From NCBI GenBank assembly GCA_900315165.1, contig OMXZ01000007.1:17377-81376 (forward strand): a DNA stretch of 64,000 bases. The letters are read 5' to 3'. Origin of the DNA: an uncultured Actinomycetes bacterium (GTDB taxonomy: Bacteria > Actinomycetota > Coriobacteriia > Coriobacteriales > Atopobiaceae). Shown one piece after another: positions 59,803-64,000 of the stretch. Position 1 is the stretch's first letter. Every line of letters starts with the position of its first letter. A model generated the notes under the pieces. It was not told the DNA's origin and did not search any database. It saw only the letters and a list, made by a program, of their open reading frames with translations. Made by a program: the position numbers and the translations under genes.

Positions 59803-61190
59803 AGAACCCCAACATCCGCCGCAAACTGATCAACAACATTCTCTTCGCCCTCGCGATGGTCGTGCTGGTCGTCCTTCTGGCCTGGGGTTTCACCTCTGGC
59901 AACCTCGCCGCCACGATGGCTGCGGGCGGCGGCTTGGCCGTGTCCATCGTGCTGATTGGCTCAGCCACCACCATCCCCGACAACCTGCGCTCGCAGGCCA
60001 CGGAGCGCACCCTGCGCCTGGCCTCCCAGACCCTCGACCTCATGCGCGGCGGCCTCACGGCCGATAATTGCAGGCGCGTCGCCCAGCTCCTTTTGCCCGA
60101 GACCCAGGCGGCGGCTGTCGCCATGACCGACACGCGCAATACCCTGGCCTACGTGGGCGAGAACGTCGCCTTCTGCCCGCCGGGCGAGCCGATCTCGGAG
60201 CCGACGGCCGAGGTGCTCGAGAGCCGGCACATGCAGACCTTCGCCAACGTGGGCAAGGACGAGTGGGACAGCGCCGAGGCCGCGGGCGCCGAGCCGCCCG
60301 AGGAACTTGCCACCTATCCCATCGGCGTTTTCGTGCCGCTGATCGTGTCGGACCGCACTGTGGGCACCATCAAATTCTACTACCGCCACGGCCACGACGT
60401 CGACCGCACCCAGCTCGCCATCGCGCGCGGCTTCTCCGAGCTCCTCTCCACCCAGCTCTCCAGCTACGAGCTCGACCGCCAGGCCGAGCTCACGGCCCGC
60501 GCCGAGGTCAAGGCCCTCCAGGCCCAGATCAACCCCCACTTCCTCTTCAACACGCTCAACACTATCGCGAGTTTCACGCGTTCCGACCCCACCAAGGCGC
60601 GCAACCTCCTGCGCGAGTTCTCGGCCTTCTACCGGGTCACGTTGCAGAGTTCGCAGTCCCTGATCCCGCTCTCGTCCGAGATCGACCAGACCCGCCGCTA
60701 CCTCCAGATCGAGAAGGCGCGCTTCGGCGAGGACCGCATCATCGACACCGAGACAGTCGAGCCGGGCTGCGGCGACATCAAGGTCCCGGGCTTCCTCATC
60801 CAGCCCATCGTGGAAAACTCCGTCCGCCACGCCATGCGCGACGAGGGCCCGCTCCATATCGATGTGCAGGTCGTGACCGACGGCGATGACGTGATGATCT
60901 CGGTGGCCGACGACGGCCTGGGCATGGACGAGGAGGTGGCCCAGCGCCTGCTCGCGGGGCAGCACCGCTCGCCCGCCGCCACGGACCGCCAGTCGATCAT
61001 GGCGCCCGACGGCAGCGTGCGTGGGGCGGGTGTCGCCCTTGCCAACGTCGCCGAGCGCATCGAGCACTTCTTCGGCGTGGGTTCGGGCGTCGAGATCCTG
61101 AGCCGGCCGGGCGAGGGCACCGTCGTCACGCTACGCCTCGTGAACGTCGCGCCCAAGGGCGTGGAGGACGAACCGACCGACCTCGAATAG
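59799..61190 (+). CDS. LytS-type sensor histidine kinase
   Basis: 463 residues from GTG 59799 in a GTGA overlap. Two N-terminal helices (residues 10-50), a GAF-like middle domain (about 60-215), the His_kinase dimerisation part with the phosphorylated His in LQAQINPHFLFNTLNTI (around residue 248), and a HATPase domain (QPIVENSVRHAM, then DDGLGMD) are present. LytS-type kinases pair with LytTR regulators; the gene at 55.7 kb is the likely partner. The domain order fits a cytoplasmic or membrane-proximal signal. Confidence 0.9.
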   Translation: MKNPNIRRKLINNILFALAMVVLVVLLAWGFTSGNLAATMAAGGGLAVSIVLIGSATTIPDNLRSQATERTLRLASQTLDLMRGGLTADNCRRVAQLLLPETQAAAVAMTDTRNTLAYVGENVAFCPPGEPISEPTAEVLESRHMQTFANVGKDEWDSAEAAGAEPPEELATYPIGVFVPLIVSDRTVGTIKFYYRHGHDVDRTQLAIARGFSELLSTQLSSYELDRQAELTARAEVKALQAQINPHFLFNTLNTIASFTRSDPTKARNLLREFSAFYRVTLQSSQSLIPLSSEIDQTRRYLQIEKARFGEDRIIDTETVEPGCGDIKVPGFLIQPIVENSVRHAMRDEGPLHIDVQVVTDGDDVMISVADDGLGMDEEVAQRLLAGQHRSPAATDRQSIMAPDGSVRGAGVALANVAERIEHFFGVGSGVEILSRPGEGTVVTLRLVNVAPKGVEDEPTDLE

Positions 61191-61268
61191 GGACCGTGGT
61201 GGTAGGCTAGACGTGTTGTGTCAGGGCATAAGCGCAGGGCGATCCTGCGATGGTCAGAAGGAGCAGCT

Positions 61269-62960
61269 ATGGCAGCAATTCCCGCACCGATCGACGCGAC
61301 CCAGACCCCCGAGTGGAAGGCCCTCCAGGCCCACTACGACCGCCTCCAGGCGGAGGGCATCAGCCTCAAAAAGTGGTTCGCCGAGGACCCCGACCGCGTG
61401 AAGAAGCTCTCCTTCGACACGTCCGACCTGCATTTTGACCTCTCCAAGAACCTCGTGACCGACGAGACGGTCAAACTCCTGGCTGACCTTGGCCGTGCCA
61501 TGGGCGTCGAATCCCGCCGCGACGCCATGTATGCCGGCGTGCACATCAACACCACCGAGGACCGCGCCGTGCTCCACACCGCGCTGCGCCGCCCCGTCTC
61601 CGACGAGGGCAAATTTATCGTGGACGGCCAGGACACCGTCAAGGACGTCCACGAGGTGCTCGACCGCATGTACGCCTTTGCCGACAAGGTCCGCTCCGGC
61701 GAGTGGAAGGGCGTCACCGGCAAGGCCATCGAGACCGTCGTCTCCATCGGCATCGGCGGCTCCGACCTGGGCCCGGTCATGGTCTACGAGGCGCTCAAGT
61801 CCTATCCGCGCGCGGTCGATGTCCGCTACATCTCCAACATCGACCCCAACGACGCCGCCGAGAAGCTCAAGGGCCTCGACCCCGAGACCACGCTGGTGAT
61901 CGTCGTGTCCAAGACCTTTACCACGCTTGAGACCCTGACCAACGCACGCGAGGTCAAGGCCTGGCTGCTTCAGACCCTGCGCGAGCAGGGTGCCATCGAC
62001 GGCTCCGCCGAGCAGGATGCCGCCGCCATCCTGCACCACTTCGTGGCCGTCTCCACCAATCACGAGAAGGTCGCCGAGTTCGGCATCGACCCCGAGAACG
62101 CCTTCGGTTTCTGGAGCTGGGTCGGCGGCCGCTACTCCGTGGACGCCGCCGTGGGCCTCTCCATCATCCTCGCCTACGGCAAGGAGGTTTTCGAGGGCTT
62201 CCTGGCCGGCTTCCACGACCTGGACGAGTATTTCGCCCAGACCCCGCTGGAGGAGAACGTCGTCGCGCTCCTGGGCCTGATCAACGTCTGGTACGTGAAC
62301 TTCTTCAAGGCCAAGAGCCATGCCGTCCTGCCCTATGACCAGTACCTGCACCGCTTCCCTGCCTACCTGCAGCAGCTCACGATGGAGTCCAACGGCAAGT
62401 CCACGCGCTGGGACGGCACCCCCGTTACCACCGAGACGGGCGAGATTTTCTGGGGCGAGGCCGGCACCAACGGCCAGCACGCCTTCTACCAGTTGATTCA
62501 CCAGGGCACGCAGATGATTCCGGCCGACTTCATCGCCTTCGTCAACACGCCCAACCCCGCCAAGGACGGCGATCAGGACATTCACGAGCTCTTCCTCGGC
62601 AACTTCCTGGCCCAGACCAAGGCGCTCGCTTTCGGCAAGACGGCCGACGAGGTCCGCGCCGAGGGCACGGCCGAGTGGATGGTGCCCGCGCGCGTCTTCA
62701 CGGGCAACCGTCCGACCACCTCGATCTTCGGCGAGGCGCTCACCCCGCACGCGCTGGGCGAGCTGATCGCGCTTTACGAGCACATCACCTTCGTCGAGGG
62801 CACGGTCTGGGGCCTGGACTCCTACGACCAGTGGGGCGTCGAGCTGGGCAAGCAACTTGCCAAGCAGATCACGCCAGCCTTCCACGACGACACGGCGCTC
62901 GAGGCGCAGGATGCCTCCACGCAGGCCCTCATCGCCTACTATCGCGCCCATCGTCAGTAG
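61269..62960 (+). CDS. pgi: Glucose-6-phosphate isomerase
   Basis: 563 residues from ATG 61269 (AAGGAG upstream), the long bacterial form. Signature segments are [35 protein letters not shown], and the catalytic Glu/His region [17 protein letters not shown]. The C-terminal Lys is in [14 protein letters not shown]. It interconverts glucose-6-phosphate and fructose-6-phosphate in the cytoplasm. It stands alone, 78 nt after the kinase; no terminator with a T run was seen after it. Confidence 0.95.
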   Translation: MAAIPAPIDATQTPEWKALQAHYDRLQAEGISLKKWFAEDPDRVKKLSFDTSDLHFDLSKNLVTDETVKLLADLGRAMGVESRRDAMYAGVHINTTEDRAVLHTALRRPVSDEGKFIVDGQDTVKDVHEVLDRMYAFADKVRSGEWKGVTGKAIETVVSIGIGGSDLGPVMVYEALKSYPRAVDVRYISNIDPNDAAEKLKGLDPETTLVIVVSKTFTTLETLTNAREVKAWLLQTLREQGAIDGSAEQDAAAILHHFVAVSTNHEKVAEFGIDPENAFGFWSWVGGRYSVDAAVGLSIILAYGKEVFEGFLAGFHDLDEYFAQTPLEENVVALLGLINVWYVNFFKAKSHAVLPYDQYLHRFPAYLQQLTMESNGKSTRWDGTPVTTETGEIFWGEAGTNGQHAFYQLIHQGTQMIPADFIAFVNTPNPAKDGDQDIHELFLGNFLAQTKALAFGKTADEVRAEGTAEWMVPARVFTGNRPTTSIFGEALTPHALGELIALYEHITFVEGTVWGLDSYDQWGVELGKQLAKQITPAFHDDTALEAQDASTQALIAYYRAHRQ

Positions 62961-63031
62961 CGACTCTGCACGCCAGCCCGCGTGTATTTGGCGTCACCCT
63001 GATTGCGCGACCTGCGGGTTCGCCTAATGCT

Positions 63032-63172
63032 CGCCGGGATTCGGTATCATTTCTGCTGCAAAAAGCCCAACTTGCCGCAGAATTGCCGCCGAATCCCGGC
63101 GACGCCGTTTTTCAGCCGAGTTTTGCTGCAAAAAGTCGTTTTTGTCGCAAAGTCACCAGTGAATCCCGGCGC
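63032..63172. repeat. GAATCCCGGCG repeat cluster between pgi and the radical SAM gene
   Basis: CGCCGGGATTCGG (63032-63044) is the exact inverse of CCGAATCCCGGCG (63089-63101). A third copy GAATCCCGGCG is at 63161-63171. Two related direct units of about 70 bp period share GCTGCAAAAAG and CGCA before each GAATCCCGGCG. The 256-bp gap holds little else. Confidence 0.6.
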
Positions 63173-63216
63173 CACACTGCGGCGGAGAGGTACGACAGAT
63201 CCCGGAATCGGAGTCA

Positions 63217-64000
63217 CTAGCAGTTGCCCACGTGGACATGGGGCAGGGTCGGCCCGCGATCTTGCATCCGCCAGCGCGGGAAGAAGCGCGTGACGTGTAG
63301 CACGATTTCCGGGTCGACCGACGCGAGCCAGCTCGCGATCGCCTCCATCTCGGCCTCGGAGTCGTTTGCGTCCGTGACGGCGAGCGTGGTGACCTCCAGA
63401 TGGCAGCCTGGCTCGGCGGCGAGACGCACAATCGTCCGCTTTACCTGGTCGAGGTCGCCGCCGCATGTCCGGTAGAAGGCGGGCGAGAAGGACTTGAGGT
63501 CGATGTTCACCGCGTCGATCAGCGGGGCGAGCTCGTCGATGACTGGCTCCGCGGCGCAGCCGTTTGACACGAAGACGTTGGCGAGGCCTGCGGCGTGCAT
63601 GAGACGGGCGGTGTCGCGCACGTATTCCCAACCAACGAGCGGTTCGTTGTAGGTGTAGGCGACGCCGAGCATGCGGGAGTCCTCGCGGCAAGCCTCCATA
63701 GCAAGTGCGGCTAGCTCCTCGGGCGCGACCTCGTGCCAGGGCATGGCGCGAGAACCGTTGCCGTGGGGGTCGTCGACAGCGACCGTGCCGTGGCCGGCAG
63801 TCGTGCTCTTCCCGGCGGCGCCATGGTCATCAGGGTCCGCCTGCGAGATCTCCCAGTTCTGGCAGAAGGGGCAGTGCAGGTTGCAGCCGTAGCTCCCGAC
63901 AGACAGGACGGTGCCGCCGGGATGCCACTCCGCGATGGGTTTCTTCTCGATAGGGTCCATTGCGATCGAGGTGAGGCGGCCGTAGTTCTCGGCGATCACG
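63217..64000 (-). CDS. AmmeMemoRadiSam-type radical SAM enzyme, incomplete
   Basis: The gene enters from the right edge, so its N-terminus is outside. The [4Fe-4S] motif CX3CX2C is seen in GSYGCNLHCPFCQNWEIS, preceded by NYGRLTSIAMDPIEKKP and followed by the family's YTYNEPLVGWEYV and VNIDLKSF. The closing HVTRFFPRWRMQDRGPTLPH shows that about 20 family residues after DRGPT are missing. The protein stops at VHVGNC, lacking the usual Cys-rich tail. So the 3' end is shortened just where the GAATCCCGGCG repeats begin. Confidence 0.8.
   Translation of the reverse strand, partial: VIAENYGRLTSIAMDPIEKKPIAEWHPGGTVLSVGSYGCNLHCPFCQNWEISQADPDDHGAAGKSTTAGHGTVAVDDPHGNGSRAMPWHEVAPEELAALAMEACREDSRMLGVAYTYNEPLVGWEYVRDTARLMHAAGLANVFVSNGCAAEPVIDELAPLIDAVNIDLKSFSPAFYRTCGGDLDQVKRTIVRLAAEPGCHLEVTTLAVTDANDSEAEMEAIASWLASVDPEIVLHVTRFFPRWRMQDRGPTLPHVHVGNC

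Overview
The window is GC-rich, densely coded chromosomal DNA from an anaerobic actinobacterium, most likely of the class Coriobacteriia (Collinsella/Olsenella type). The gene set supports this: LuxR regulators with a seven-helix membrane sensor half, ferredoxin-linked 2-oxoacid oxidoreductases (pyruvate and indolepyruvate), agmatine deiminase with carbamate kinase, a PurO-type IMP cyclohydrolase beside a stand-alone AICAR transformylase, and an NRAMP-related magnesium transporter partnered by an MgtE_N/CBS protein. The genus is an inference.

Layout. 0-16 kb is a catabolic and transport region: a carbamoyltransferase-like 3' end and agmatine deiminase, two membrane-LuxR genes, two tandem MATE exporters, a YtcJ-type amidohydrolase, a broken GNAT gene, an APC permease, a ZTP riboswitch with purO-purH, a class II aldolase and carbamate kinase. 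A decayed C-terminus of a second amidohydrolase lies just in front of the first MATE gene, and a shared operator-like motif precedes both that MATE gene and the intact amidohydrolase. 16-25 kb holds two AAA ATPase genes with repeat-rich promoters, a CNNM/CBS membrane protein, a run of envelope or unknown proteins (including a stand-alone cyanophycin-synthetase N-domain-like protein), and tRNA-Ser. 25-31 kb holds tadA, the Mg transport pair with a structured leader, a third AAA ATPase bracketed by copies of a palindrome, and an rRNA methyltransferase. 32-41 kb holds a DUF3800 gene, a DEAD-box helicase, a HerA-like ATPase, metA (predicted acetyl-CoA type), an acyl-CoA ligase and iorA-iorB. 41-45.7 kb is a pyruvate:ferredoxin oxidoreductase gene that is broken by an internal deletion and frameshift and flanked on both sides by arrays of 20-bp palindromic repeats.

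45.7-54 kb carries a third MATE exporter and a lysine/diaminopimelate cluster: aminotransferase, M20 deacetylase, lysA, dapA, dapB and an acetyl-type dapD. Together these suggest the N-acetyl variant of the pathway. 54-64 kb holds a UMF1-type MFS protein, a LytTR regulator and its probable LytS-type kinase separated by several genes, a phosphodiesterase, thioredoxin, a glycosyltransferase, glucose-6-phosphate isomerase and an incomplete AmmeMemoRadiSam-type radical SAM gene.

The most unusual content is non-coding. At least six different intergenic repeat/palindrome families are visible: beside nifJ, before metA, before lysA, at 57 kb, at 63 kb, and a pair at 1.5/16.1 kb. In addition, each of the three ATPase genes has its own operator-like repeat. 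Several of these are matched inverted arms with compensating differences, which points to selection on hairpin or operator structure rather than random repeats.
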